Source: Chitinophaga eiseniae
GTDB lineage: Bacteria > Bacteroidota > Bacteroidia > Chitinophagales > Chitinophagaceae
Direction: 5' to 3'
NCBI RefSeq assembly: GCF_012641265.1
Contig: NZ_JABAHZ010000003.1
Span: 744,001-808,000 of the forward strand
DNA: 64,000 nt
The position numbers and the translations under genes are program-made. The notes under the pieces were generated by a model. It searched no databases. It was not told the DNA's origin and saw nothing but the letters and a program-made list of their open reading frames with translations. Below are positions 1-8,570 of the stretch, piece by piece. Each line of letters opens with the position of its first letter. Position 1 is the first letter of the stretch.

Positions 1-716
1 TCGGAGAACATGGCTACTGCGTAATTAGCGCATTCATCGGCGGTAGCATTACCCAGCGGGCTCATATTTTCCGCATAGGCGATAAAGCCGTCAAAACCTT
101 TTACACCAGCACCTGCGGTTGTTTTTACAGGAGATTGTGAAATAGTGTTAACACGTACTTTTTTATGTGTACCATAGTGGTAGCCAAAGCTGCGGGCAAT
201 AGATTCCAGCAACGCTTTAGCATCCGCCATTTCGCCATAGTCAGGGAATACCCGCTGTGCAGCGATATAAGACAATGCAATTACAGAGGCCCATTCGTTC
301 AATGCATCCAGTTTGTAGGCTGTTTGCAGTACGCGGTGCAATGACATCGCAGAGATATCAAATGTTTTGTGATTAAAGTCGTAATCCAGGTCGGTATAGC
401 TTCTGCCTTTACGGATATTCATACCCATGGCTACAGAGTGGAGGATAAAGTCCACTTTACCACCAAAGTGCTCCATAGATTTGTTGAACAGGTTGGTCAG
501 ATCATCCATGTTGGTAACATCAGCCGGAATAACAGGTGCTTTGCAGGTTTCGGCCAGTTTGTTGATCTCTCCCATACGCAGGGCAATAGGGGCATTGGTA
601 AGCACAATTTCAGCGCCTTCTTCCACGCAACGCAGGGCAGTTCTCCATGCAATAGACTTTTCATCCAGTGCGCCGAAGATGATACCTTTTTTCCCTTTTA
701 ATAAGTTATGAGCCAT
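1..716 (-). CDS. fabI: Enoyl-[acyl-carrier-protein] reductase (NADH), 3' end cut by window edge
   Basis: Reads from the ATG at 716 down through base 1, so about 238 residues are present and the C-terminus is missing. FabI performs the last reduction of each fatty-acid elongation cycle, using NAD(P)H on trans-2-enoyl-ACP in the cytoplasm. The translation opens MAHNLLKGKKGIIFGALDEKS, the FabI-type nucleotide-binding start, and continues with SVAMGMNIRKGR. The Y-x6-K catalytic pair appears in DYGEMADAK, followed by the loop RVNTISQSPVKTTAG. The start is supported by a -7 box 21 nt upstream. It follows recN on the same strand but is separated by a strong hairpin, so it is probably transcribed separately. 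Identification is secure. Confidence 0.95.
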   Translation of the reverse strand, partial: MAHNLLKGKKGIIFGALDEKSIAWRTALRCVEEGAEIVLTNAPIALRMGEINKLAETCKAPVIPADVTNMDDLTNLFNKSMEHFGGKVDFILHSVAMGMNIRKGRSYTDLDYDFNHKTFDISAMSLHRVLQTAYKLDALNEWASVIALSYIAAQRVFPDYGEMADAKALLESIARSFGYHYGTHKKVRVNTISQSPVKTTAGAGVKGFDGFIAYAENMSPLGNATADECANYAVAMFS

Positions 717-737
717 TTGGTCAAAAATTAATTTCGG

Positions 738-745
738 CAAAAATA
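738..745 (-). promoter_or_regulatory. -7 promoter box for fabI
   Basis: Minus-strand TATTTTTG matches the Bacteroidota TAnnTTTG element and lies 21 nt before the fabI ATG. No convincing -33 TTTG was found, so this is a motif match only. Confidence 0.55.
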
Positions 746-758
746 GTCGTTATAGTTG

Positions 759-841
759 AAAAAAAAAGCTGTTAACTCCCGGTGAAACGGTTTTAGCCGG
801 GCGCCTACCCGCTAAAGCCGCATTACCAGTGGTTAACAGCT
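759..841 (-). terminator. Structured terminator after recN
   Basis: On the minus strand, arm AGCTGTTAAC (841-832) pairs perfectly with GTTAACAGCT (777-768) and is followed by nine T (767-759). The 54-nt apical part contains a second stem: CGG-TTTTAGC at 788-797 pairs with GCTAAAGCCG at 811-820. The T run makes a recN terminator the simplest reading. The large folded loop is bigger than a usual terminator. Confidence 0.7.
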
Positions 842-885
842 AAATATGCCTTCAAAGCCAGCAACGGCTTTTTTGCTATTATACC

Positions 886-2544
886 TTAAGAGGGAATCGC
901 CAGCATCTCCCGCGCATTCTCCAGGGCCGCTGCTGTAGGCTTTTCCCCACTCAGCATCTGGGCAATCTTGTTCACCCGCTCCTCTTTCGATAATAAGCGC
1001 ACGCTGGTAGTTACTTTCTCCGCTTTGGCTTCCTTGTATACAAAGTAATGAGCATCTGCCTTTCCAGCTATTTGCGGCTGATGGGTGATACAGATAATCT
1101 GGTGCGATTTGGCCAGGTCTTTCAAAATGATACCTACCTGGCGGGCAGCTTCTCCCGAAATACCGGTGTCTATTTCATCAAAAATAAGCGTAGGTAAGGA
1201 AACAGATTGCGCTACCAATGATTTAATGCACAACATCAGGCGGCTTAACTCACCACCGGAAGCTACTTTCCCTACCGGCGCAAACTGGTTACTCTTATTG
1301 GCATCAAATAAAAAGTCGATGGTGTCCTGTCCATATGGATTCAATTCGCCGGCCACCATATCCACTTTCAACCGGGCATTAGGCATACCTACCTGTGCCA
1401 GCAACACATTCACCTGTTTTTCAAACGGACTGGCCTGTTCCTGGCGATAGGCACTGATCACACCTGCGAGCTGCAGGAGTTGCTCCTTTAAACGGGTTTG
1501 CTCCTGCTCCAGGCTAGCCAGTTGTTCATCGAGATTTAATACATTATCCACTTTTACCGTCAGCTCGGCTTTGATAGCCAGCAACTCATCGGTGGTTTGT
1601 ACAGCATGCTTTTTAAACAGGCGATATCCCAATGCCATTCTTTCATTTACCAGCTCAATACGTTGTGCGTCGTATTGCACCTGGTCGTTGATTTGCTCTA
1701 CCTCGCCTGCAATATCCTGCAGTTCCAGGTAGGACGACAACAAGCGCTCAGCAATGGCTGGCATCTCTTTATGAAAAGCAGCCAATCCCTGTAAGGAAGA
1801 CTGCAGCTGTTTCAATTGTTGCAGGATAGGCTGTTCATCTTCCTTCAGCTGAAAATATACCCGGTTCAGCGTATTCTTTATTTCTTCTGCATGGCTCAGC
1901 GTTTGCAACTCTGACTCCAGGTCTTCTATTTCATGTGTGCTGAAACCCGCATCTGTTAACTCTTCCAGCAGGAAGCGATTATAGTCGAGTTCTTTATTGG
2001 CGCTATCGCGGCTGTCAAACAGCTGCTTGTATTTCTTTTGTACCTGTACGTACTGCACAAACACCTGGTGATATTGCTGCATTTCTGCCGGTTTATTCAC
2101 CAGGGCATCAATCACTTCCTGTTGGAAATCGGCGTTACCCAGCGCCAGGGTATCAAATTGCTGGTGCAGGTCTACCAGGTAGCTGCTCAGTTCCGATAAT
2201 TGGGAGATATTAACGGGGGTATCATTTACAAAAGCTCTAGACTTACCGGTAGCACTAATCTCTCTTCTTATGATCAACTGGTCTTCCAGGTCCAGTTCAT
2301 GTTCCTGGAAGAAGGCGGCCACCTGGGATTTCTTTACTTTAAAGAAGCCTTCGATAATGCATTTCCCGGTTTTATCAAACAATACTCCGGGGTCGGCCCG
2401 CTCGCCCAGGATGAGGGAGAGTGCGCCCAGTAATATTGATTTACCAGCACCGGTTTCCCCGGTGATCACATTCAGGTTTCCTGAAAAGTCTACTTCCAGG
2501 TGATCGATAATGGCGTAGTTCGTAATGGTTAATCGCTGTAACAT
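886..2544 (-). CDS. recN: DNA repair protein RecN
   Basis: 552 residues, the normal RecN length. RecN is an SMC-like ATPase that holds broken DNA ends during recombinational repair in the cytoplasm. The Walker A motif GETGAGKS is at residues 29-36 after MLQRLTITNYAI. The middle is a long coiled coil rich in Gln, Glu and Leu. The C-terminal half has the ABC signature (SGGELSRLML) and Walker B (LIFDEIDTG), then the H-loop region ICITHQPQIA. The ATG at 2544 sits directly before the conserved N-terminus. It lies 32 nt after the TPR gene stop on the same strand, suggesting co-transcription with it, and is followed by the hairpin at 759-841. Confidence 0.97.
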   Translation of the reverse strand: MLQRLTITNYAIIDHLEVDFSGNLNVITGETGAGKSILLGALSLILGERADPGVLFDKTGKCIIEGFFKVKKSQVAAFFQEHELDLEDQLIIRREISATGKSRAFVNDTPVNISQLSELSSYLVDLHQQFDTLALGNADFQQEVIDALVNKPAEMQQYHQVFVQYVQVQKKYKQLFDSRDSANKELDYNRFLLEELTDAGFSTHEIEDLESELQTLSHAEEIKNTLNRVYFQLKEDEQPILQQLKQLQSSLQGLAAFHKEMPAIAERLLSSYLELQDIAGEVEQINDQVQYDAQRIELVNERMALGYRLFKKHAVQTTDELLAIKAELTVKVDNVLNLDEQLASLEQEQTRLKEQLLQLAGVISAYRQEQASPFEKQVNVLLAQVGMPNARLKVDMVAGELNPYGQDTIDFLFDANKSNQFAPVGKVASGGELSRLMLCIKSLVAQSVSLPTLIFDEIDTGISGEAARQVGIILKDLAKSHQIICITHQPQIAGKADAHYFVYKEAKAEKVTTSVRLLSKEERVNKIAQMLSGEKPTAAALENAREMLAIPS

Positions 2545-2576
2545 AAGTAAGGAAATTCCTTTATGATGTTGAAAGC

Positions 2577-4064
2577 TCAGGTTCCGTTCACCCGCTGAAT
2601 GCCTGCTTTGGCCCGCTGGTCAAGGGAATTTTTATAATCATGCCCTTTCATGCTCAGGCAACGCTGATAACATTCCAGTGCTTTGGCTTTTTCATTTCTT
2701 TTTTCATAAATGTAACCCATCTGTAGGGAGGCCCTGGCCGCATAATATTCCGGCCGGTTAGCGCCCACTTTCACGGTTACATCATACATGGCAATGGCCT
2801 GGTCGTCCTGTCCACTCTCATCGTATATCCTTCCCAACCGGTAGGCATATTCCAGTTTATCTTCCATGGCAGGAAAATCGGCTGCTTTCTTTGTCAGCAA
2901 CATTCCTAACGCTTTGCTGAAATATCCGCCATCGCTCAACAGCCGTACCCTCAGCAGGAACGGATTCGGCCATTTACCTGCTTTGGCTTCTTTCAGCGCC
3001 TGTTTATCTGCATCGGTTTCCACACCTCCTTTCGTCAGGATCATAGCCCGGTACTTATCCGCTGCTGCCTGGTTGCCTTCCAGGTAATAATACCAGCTGA
3101 GTCGCTGTAAACACTCCTTCACATAAAACTTACCCTTGAAGTTATTAACAAACCGCTCCAGGTAAACATGTGCATCGGGATCCAGCCTGGTTAATTTCAA
3201 CAATCCCATTACATAATTGTAGTACTGGATATCTTCATACTCCGGCGTGTCATTTCTCTCCTGTAATACTTTAATCCCCATGGCAGCTTTCTGGTTGTTA
3301 AGCGCCAGGTTAGCCACCATTAACGCAAACAGGTAATTATTTTTGGTATCCAGTTGTTTACGTTGCAGGAAATCCCAGGTATCTTCCGGTTTATTCACAA
3401 TAAAGAGTGTCAGGTAGCAATAATAGTAGTAGGATTCCTCCCTGAACATTTTTGCTTCCGGGCTATTGCTTTCAATGAACTTATTTACATTGGCCATGCC
3501 TTCCTTCATGCTGCCTTTCAGGCCAAGGATATTGGTGATCCACCGGTATCCTTCCGGGATAGTGCCAAATACCGTTTGCATGGCGCCCATCAACAGGTTG
3601 TTGGGGACAAAGTCGGGGAAAAGCCGTTGATTCTCTTTCAGCATCATATATGCTTTCCGGATTTCCCAGGTAGCATCCCACTTTTCATCGAACTTTATCT
3701 TGATCATGGCCCACTGAAACTTTACGGCCGCCTGTGTATACAAAAAATAAGGAGAGTCTGAAGGGCCTTCCGACAGCTTATTGAGCCGGAACGACCTTAA
3801 ACTTCTTTTCTTCGCATATTCCCCTGCATCTTCATTAAAGAAAAGGGGAAAGAAGTCTGCGTAATTTTCCAGGAAATAAGGCGCCAGGTTGTCCGGGTGC
3901 TCTTTTTTTTCCGCTTCCAGCAAAGCTCTTCCCGTACTTATGCGTAATTGCATAATCGCATCATACGCCTGTTCGCAACGGGTATTAAAATCATATACTT
4001 TCTGCCTGGCACTTACATTCAACCCTACACCCAACAGTAACAACAAAGAAAAAATAATACGCAT
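2577..4064 (-). CDS. Secreted tetratricopeptide-repeat protein of unknown function
   Basis: 495 residues. A Sec signal peptide (MRIIFSLLLLLGVGLNVSA) predicts export to the periplasm or outer membrane. The rest is helical with TPR-like units, clearest near the C-terminus (YEKRNEKAKALECYQRC and QDDQAIAMYDVTVKVG). The middle has many Tyr and Trp residues and no catalytic motif I can name. Such proteins usually serve as scaffolds, but no partner can be named here. It precedes recN by 32 nt. The upstream region holds two -7 boxes about 160-190 nt away, implying a long leader if they are used. Confidence 0.75.
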   Translation of the reverse strand: MRIIFSLLLLLGVGLNVSARQKVYDFNTRCEQAYDAIMQLRISTGRALLEAEKKEHPDNLAPYFLENYADFFPLFFNEDAGEYAKKRSLRSFRLNKLSEGPSDSPYFLYTQAAVKFQWAMIKIKFDEKWDATWEIRKAYMMLKENQRLFPDFVPNNLLMGAMQTVFGTIPEGYRWITNILGLKGSMKEGMANVNKFIESNSPEAKMFREESYYYYCYLTLFIVNKPEDTWDFLQRKQLDTKNNYLFALMVANLALNNQKAAMGIKVLQERNDTPEYEDIQYYNYVMGLLKLTRLDPDAHVYLERFVNNFKGKFYVKECLQRLSWYYYLEGNQAAADKYRAMILTKGGVETDADKQALKEAKAGKWPNPFLLRVRLLSDGGYFSKALGMLLTKKAADFPAMEDKLEYAYRLGRIYDESGQDDQAIAMYDVTVKVGANRPEYYAARASLQMGYIYEKRNEKAKALECYQRCLSMKGHDYKNSLDQRAKAGIQRVNGT

Positions 4065-4221
4065 ATGGGGAAAATTCCGGAATTAAAGGCCAAATCTCAC
4101 ATATCATCTCTCAAATCCCAAATAAACAATTCATTTTTTTAAAGTTGCATTGCTTCATCCAATTCCCTGCCACAAAATAAAAGAACTACTACGCAAGGTA
4201 CCTGCGCAACCGCAGTGATTA

Positions 4222-4252
4222 CAAAGCTAATATAATTAGTAAAACAAAACTA
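4222..4252 (-). promoter_or_regulatory. Tandem -7 boxes upstream of the TPR gene
   Basis: Two perfect minus-strand TAnnTTTG matches, TAGCTTTG (4229-4222) and TAGTTTTG (4252-4245), lie 16 nt apart in an AT-rich stretch with TTAG/CTAA inverted repeats. They point toward the TPR gene, whose ATG is about 160 nt away. Neither has an obvious -33 partner. Confidence 0.4.
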
Positions 4253-4290
4253 AATAAATTAGTATATTTTTTACGGAGAGGGCTATACGA

Positions 4291-4318
4291 AAAAAGGGCA
4301 TCCATGGATGCCCTTTTA
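4291..4318 (-). terminator. Terminator after the zinc-ribbon gene
   Basis: Self-complementary GGGCATCCATGGATGCCC (4296-4313) flanked by A5-6 and T4 runs. On the minus strand it gives GCCC followed by six T, 25 nt after the stop at 4343. Confidence 0.8.
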
Positions 4319-4342
4319 ATTTCTTATGACAAGTGTTACCGG

Positions 4343-5095
4343 TTAGATCGTTACGGTAGCTTCCAGGTCGTTGTCTACCAGGATACGGCCGCAGTGTTCA
4401 CAAACGATAATTTTCTTGTGCTGACGGATTTCTGCCTGACGTTGAGGAGGAATAGCGTTGAAGCAACCACCGCATGAATCGCGTTCTACGGTTACCACCG
4501 CCAGACCGTTACGGTAGTTCTTACGGATTTTTTCGTAAGCCTGCAGTAAACGTGGGTCTACCTTTGATTTCGCGTCTTCGCTGTCTTTACGGTAAGCTCT
4601 CTCTTCTTTATCAGTTTCAGCAATGATCTTTTCCAGTTCGCCTTTCTTGTGCTTCAGGTTAGCTTCTTTATCAGCTACTGCTTTCTTAGCCATTTCAAGA
4701 ACGCGACTCTTGTCTTTTACTTCTTCATTCGCATCCTTGATATGCTTTTCAGCCAGCTTGATTTCCAGCGCCTGCATCTCCATTTCCTTGGTGATGGCTT
4801 CAAACTCACGGTTATTCTTCACATTATCCTGCTGCTTCTCATACTTCTTGATCAACGCTTCAGCCTCTTTGATGGCGTTCTTCTTGCTGGCCACGAAGTC
4901 CTGGATACCTTTTACCTCGTTCTCGATGTGAGACTGACGGGTGTTCAATCCTTCGATTTCGTCTTCCAGGTCCTTTACCTCCATCGGCAACTCCCCTTTC
5001 AGCACCTGGATTCCATCCAGTTTGGAATCAATCTTCTGTAATCTGAGTACAGACGCTAATTTTTCTTCAACGGAGTATTCTTTTACGGTTGCCAT
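4343..5095 (-). CDS. Zinc-ribbon / coiled-coil protein (COG1579, DUF164 type)
   Basis: 250 residues. Residues about 10-190 form a continuous Lys/Glu-rich coiled-coil hairpin. The C-terminus carries a C4 zinc ribbon with CGGCFNAIPPQ and CEHCGRIL as the two Cys pairs. The family is widespread and binds nucleic acid or ribosome-associated partners, but its exact job is not settled. The gene starts 3 nt after the stop of the Nif3-family gene, which makes an operon almost certain. This pair is frequently adjacent in Bacteroidota. Confidence 0.9.
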   Translation of the reverse strand: MATVKEYSVEEKLASVLRLQKIDSKLDGIQVLKGELPMEVKDLEDEIEGLNTRQSHIENEVKGIQDFVASKKNAIKEAEALIKKYEKQQDNVKNNREFEAITKEMEMQALEIKLAEKHIKDANEEVKDKSRVLEMAKKAVADKEANLKHKKGELEKIIAETDKEERAYRKDSEDAKSKVDPRLLQAYEKIRKNYRNGLAVVTVERDSCGGCFNAIPPQRQAEIRQHKKIIVCEHCGRILVDNDLEATVTI

Positions 5096-5098
5096 GTA

Positions 5099-6193
5099 TT
5101 ATAAATAATTTACCGGGTTTGTTTTAATCGTAGATTTAAGAGGCGCAAAATTACGGAATTTTTCGGTCAATATATGATAAAATAATTCCACTGTAAACTG
5201 CTCGCTCTCAAAATGTCCGATATCTGCTATAATTAATTGATTTTCAGCATCAAAAAATTCGTGATATTTAAAATCTGATGATATGTAGGCATCTGCCCCC
5301 GCCGCAATCGCCTGCTTCAACAGGAAACTTCCCGCTCCTCCACATAAAGCTACCTTTCTTACGGATTTGCCCCGCAAAGGGGTATATTTCACACAACCTG
5401 CCTTGAACTGCTGCTTCACATATTGCAAAAATTGCATCTCTTCCATCGCCTCTGACAACTCTCCTATTAACCCCGAACCTACCTCCTGGTAAGCATTATC
5501 CAGGCTTACCACATCATGGGCCACCTCTTCATAAGGGTGACTTGCCTGCAGGGCCTGCAAAATTTTGCCTTCCAAATATACCGGAAAAATTACTTCCAAC
5601 TTTATTTCTGCCTCAAAATGTCTTTTTCCCGGGATACCTACATAGGGATAAGTCCCTTCGCCCCCCAAAAATGTGCCCTGCCCCATACCGTTAAAGCTGC
5701 ACTCGCTGTAATTACCAATATGCCCGGCACCCGCAGCAAATAAAGCGTTCCTCACTGCCTCCACATCTGCCGATGGTACAAATGTGAATAACTTCTTCAG
5801 CAGTCCCCGTTTGGGCTGTATTACCCGGCAATGTTCCAGCCTCAGCCGGTCTGCCATCTGCATACATACACCATTCCGCACATTATCCAGGTTGGTATGA
5901 GCAGCATATACTGCGATATCATGCTTAATCGCCTTGATGGCCACCCGCTCGACATAATTTTTCCCATTAATCTTCTTAAGCCCTCCAAAAACAATCGGGT
6001 GGTGGGCTATCACCAGGTTACACCCGTTGGCAATAGCTTCGTCTATCACCTCTTCTGTGGCATCCAACGTCAGTAATGCATTGGTGACCTCCCGGTCTGC
6101 ATTCCCCAAAATAAGCCCCGCATTATCATAGCTCTCCTGGTACTGCAAAGGAGCAAACTGCTCAATGACTTGTATGAGTTCTTTTATTTTCAT
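5099..6193 (-). CDS. Nif3-family dinuclear metal-centre protein
   Basis: 364 residues from the ATG at 6193; a GTG two codons upstream also fits. The family (YbgI/SA1388, often labelled GTP cyclohydrolase type 2 homolog) forms toroidal hexamers with two metals per subunit. Metal ligands are visible in the N-terminal half (VIAHHPIVFGG) and near the C-terminus (IADIGHFESEQ). The roughly 366-residue length includes the central inserted domain found in the longer Bacteroidota and Firmicutes members, here around residues 125-230. The substrate is unknown. It forms an operon with the zinc-ribbon gene and is divergent from the M32 peptidase gene. Confidence 0.92.
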   Translation of the reverse strand: MKIKELIQVIEQFAPLQYQESYDNAGLILGNADREVTNALLTLDATEEVIDEAIANGCNLVIAHHPIVFGGLKKINGKNYVERVAIKAIKHDIAVYAAHTNLDNVRNGVCMQMADRLRLEHCRVIQPKRGLLKKLFTFVPSADVEAVRNALFAAGAGHIGNYSECSFNGMGQGTFLGGEGTYPYVGIPGKRHFEAEIKLEVIFPVYLEGKILQALQASHPYEEVAHDVVSLDNAYQEVGSGLIGELSEAMEEMQFLQYVKQQFKAGCVKYTPLRGKSVRKVALCGGAGSFLLKQAIAAGADAYISSDFKYHEFFDAENQLIIADIGHFESEQFTVELFYHILTEKFRNFAPLKSTIKTNPVNYL

Positions 6194-6229
6194 ATCCACA
6201 AAATTTAATGGTTCATAGCCGGCATCAAC

Positions 6230-6237
6230 TAAATTTG
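6230..6237 (+). promoter_or_regulatory. -7 box for the M32 carboxypeptidase gene
   Basis: TAAATTTG is a perfect TAnnTTTG match 15 nt before the ATG at 6253. It lies downstream of the earlier in-frame ATG at 6208, which argues that 6253 is the true start. Confidence 0.65.
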
Positions 6238-6252
6238 CAAAAATTATACTTT

Positions 6253-7764
6253 ATGCCTGGAAGCAAATCTACAGCAGAACTATATGCCGATTACAAAATA
6301 AAGTTGCAAAAAATTGCAGATGTCAGAAATGCCCTGGCTGTCCTGGGCTGGGACCAGGAAACTTATCTCCCGGAAAAAGGCGCCGGATTCCGTGGCCAGC
6401 AAATTACCACCCTCAGCACCATCGCACACGAATTGTTTACCTCCCCCGAACTTGACGCGGTGCTGCAAGCCCTCAAAGGCCAGTCATCGCTCGACGCCGT
6501 GGCACAAAAAAATATCCTGCTCTCCACGGAAGATTTTGAGAAAAATAAAAAATATCCGCCCGCCTTTGTAGCCGAAATGTCTAAGGTTACCAACGAAAGC
6601 TATCATGCCTGGATAAAAGCCCGCAAAGCCAATGATTACAATCTCTTTGCCCCGGCACTTTCTAAAATGATTGCCCTTAAAAAGCAGGAGGCCGACCTCC
6701 TCGGATATGAGCACCACCCATACAATGCACTTCTCAACGAATACGAAAAAGGTGCAAACACAGCGATGATCGATACCATCTTCGAAGAAGTAAAAACAGC
6801 CTTATCTCCCCTGCTGGCACAAATAGAGCAGCAACCTGCCATCCATAAAGATTTCCTCCATAGTCACTACCAGCGCGACACACAGTGGCAATTCGGTATC
6901 TCCCTGCTGGAAAATATGGGATATGATATGCAGGCAGGCAGACAGGATATTTCCGAACATCCGTTTACCACCAGCTTCAACCCGCATGATGTAAGAGTTA
7001 CCACCCGCATCGATGAAAACGACTTCGGTAACATGACCTGGAGCTGTATCCATGAAGGCGGACATGCCCTGTATGAACAGGGACTCCCCACCGAACAATA
7101 CGGGCTCCCCTGCGGTGAAGCCACCAGCCTGGGCATCCACGAATCGCAATCACGCCTTTGGGAAAACAACGTAGGACGCAGCCTTATTTTCTGGCAGTAT
7201 CATTACCCCCGTTTACAGCAACTATTCCCGGAAAACCTCGGCAACATTACGCTGGAGGCGTTTTACCGTGCTATCAACAAAGTACAGCCATCCCTGATCC
7301 GTACGGAAGCCGATGAACTGACCTATCACTTCCATATTATGATCCGGTATGAAATTGAAAAAGGATTGATAGACGGTAGCATACCAGTGAAAGACCTGAA
7401 ACATACCTGGAATGAATACTACCGCCGATACCTGCACGTAACAGTACCCGATGATGCACAGGGAGTATTGCAGGATATCCACTGGTCGCACGGCAGCTTT
7501 GGCTATTTCCCTACCTATTCCCTGGGCAGCTTTTATGCCGCACAATTCTTTACTGCTGCACAACAACAGGTACCCGGACTGGATAACAGCATAGCCACTG
7601 GTAACTATCAGCCCTTACTTGATTGGTTGCGTACTAATATTCATCCTTTCGGCAGGTTCTATACTTCTAACGAATTGTGTAAAAAGGTAACCGGAAAACC
7701 ACTGGCATTCGGCGATTTCCTGGCCTATGCCCAAAAGAAATACAGCGGTATCTATCAGTTTTGA
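6253..7764 (+). CDS. M32-family metallocarboxypeptidase
   Basis: 503 residues, the usual M32 length (thermostable carboxypeptidase 1/Taq type). It removes C-terminal residues from peptides in the cytoplasm; no signal peptide is present. The zinc site HEGGH is at residues 267-271, preceded by DFGNMTWSCI and followed by the family motif IHESQSRLWEN that supplies the third ligand. The C-terminal third contains the conserved HWSHGSFGYFPTYSLGS block. The ATG at 6253 is preferred over 6208 because the -7 box at 6230-6237 lies between them. A bidirectional hairpin ends the gene. Confidence 0.95.
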   Translation: MPGSKSTAELYADYKIKLQKIADVRNALAVLGWDQETYLPEKGAGFRGQQITTLSTIAHELFTSPELDAVLQALKGQSSLDAVAQKNILLSTEDFEKNKKYPPAFVAEMSKVTNESYHAWIKARKANDYNLFAPALSKMIALKKQEADLLGYEHHPYNALLNEYEKGANTAMIDTIFEEVKTALSPLLAQIEQQPAIHKDFLHSHYQRDTQWQFGISLLENMGYDMQAGRQDISEHPFTTSFNPHDVRVTTRIDENDFGNMTWSCIHEGGHALYEQGLPTEQYGLPCGEATSLGIHESQSRLWENNVGRSLIFWQYHYPRLQQLFPENLGNITLEAFYRAINKVQPSLIRTEADELTYHFHIMIRYEIEKGLIDGSIPVKDLKHTWNEYYRRYLHVTVPDDAQGVLQDIHWSHGSFGYFPTYSLGSFYAAQFFTAAQQQVPGLDNSIATGNYQPLLDWLRTNIHPFGRFYTSNELCKKVTGKPLAFGDFLAYAQKKYSGIYQF

Positions 7765-7781
7765 TGATATAATATTTATAT

Positions 7782-7822
7782 AAAAAAAGGGGAGAGATGC
7801 ATATGATCTCTCCCCTTTTTTA
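7782..7822. terminator. Bidirectional terminator, M32 gene versus TPMT-like gene
   Basis: Stem GGGGAGAGAT (7789-7798) pairs with ATCTCTCCCC (7806-7815), with seven A before it and six or more T after it. It separates two convergent genes and can serve both strands. Confidence 0.9.
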
Positions 7823-7842
7823 TCGGTTATCGGTAAGATATA

Positions 7843-8439
7843 CTAGTAGTCGCCGAACATTTTCTTCAGTTTCGGCATAAAATTAATAAACACTTCGGAT
7901 CCCTGCCGGGCAGGATGAGAATTATAACAGGCCTGTAATACCTTAATATCGAAAACAGGTGCAAACAATTCCTCGTATTCCGCAGCTGATCCTCCATATG
8001 GCGGTCCTTCCTGTGGGAAACTACGGTCAAACAATACACCCACCAGGTGCCCTCCGGGACGGATCAGCGAATGCATATGCCTTACATAGTCCAACCGGCG
8101 GGACGGGTCTATGGCACAAAAGAAAGTTTGCTCCAATACCAGGTCATAGGTACCGGTATGTGCAAAAAAATCCTCCTCCAGCACCTTTACCCGGGTACGG
8201 TTAAACGTTGTACGCAGTTTTTCTATCAACACCGGGGCAATATCCAATACCGTTACATCACTGAATGCCTGCCCTGCCAGGTAGGCGGCTTCATAACTGT
8301 TGCCTCCACCGGGAATGAGTATACGAATATCCCGGTTATGTACCTGGTCGATATACGCCTTCAACGGTGGCGATACTTCTCCCATATCCCACCCCGTAGT
8401 GCCACTGATATACCTGTCATTCCAGTACTGACTATCCAT
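7843..8439 (-). CDS. SAM-dependent methyltransferase, thiopurine methyltransferase-like
   Basis: 198 residues from the ATG at 8439; an upstream TTG at 8445 is less likely. Motif I reads ILIPGGGNSYEAAYLA and is preceded by the TPMT-type N-terminus SQYWNDRYISGTTGWDMG. VTVLDIAP follows as the acidic SAM-ribose motif. FFAHTGTYDLVLEQTFFCAIDP matches the motif IV region of TPMT-family proteins. The natural substrate is unknown; bacterial members methylate thiols, selenium or tellurium compounds. It is a single gene convergent with the M32 peptidase gene. Confidence 0.85.
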   Translation of the reverse strand: MDSQYWNDRYISGTTGWDMGEVSPPLKAYIDQVHNRDIRILIPGGGNSYEAAYLAGQAFSDVTVLDIAPVLIEKLRTTFNRTRVKVLEEDFFAHTGTYDLVLEQTFFCAIDPSRRLDYVRHMHSLIRPGGHLVGVLFDRSFPQEGPPYGGSAAEYEELFAPVFDIKVLQACYNSHPARQGSEVFINFMPKLKKMFGDY

Positions 8440-8570
8440 ATTCAATTTTCTTTTATGCTAAGTTACGGCCATTCAACAACATACATAAAACCCAAGGTTT
8501 TCCAAACATTATTACTATTTTTATACTTTATAAATATACCTATGAACCGGCCTTAATGCCAACCTATGCC

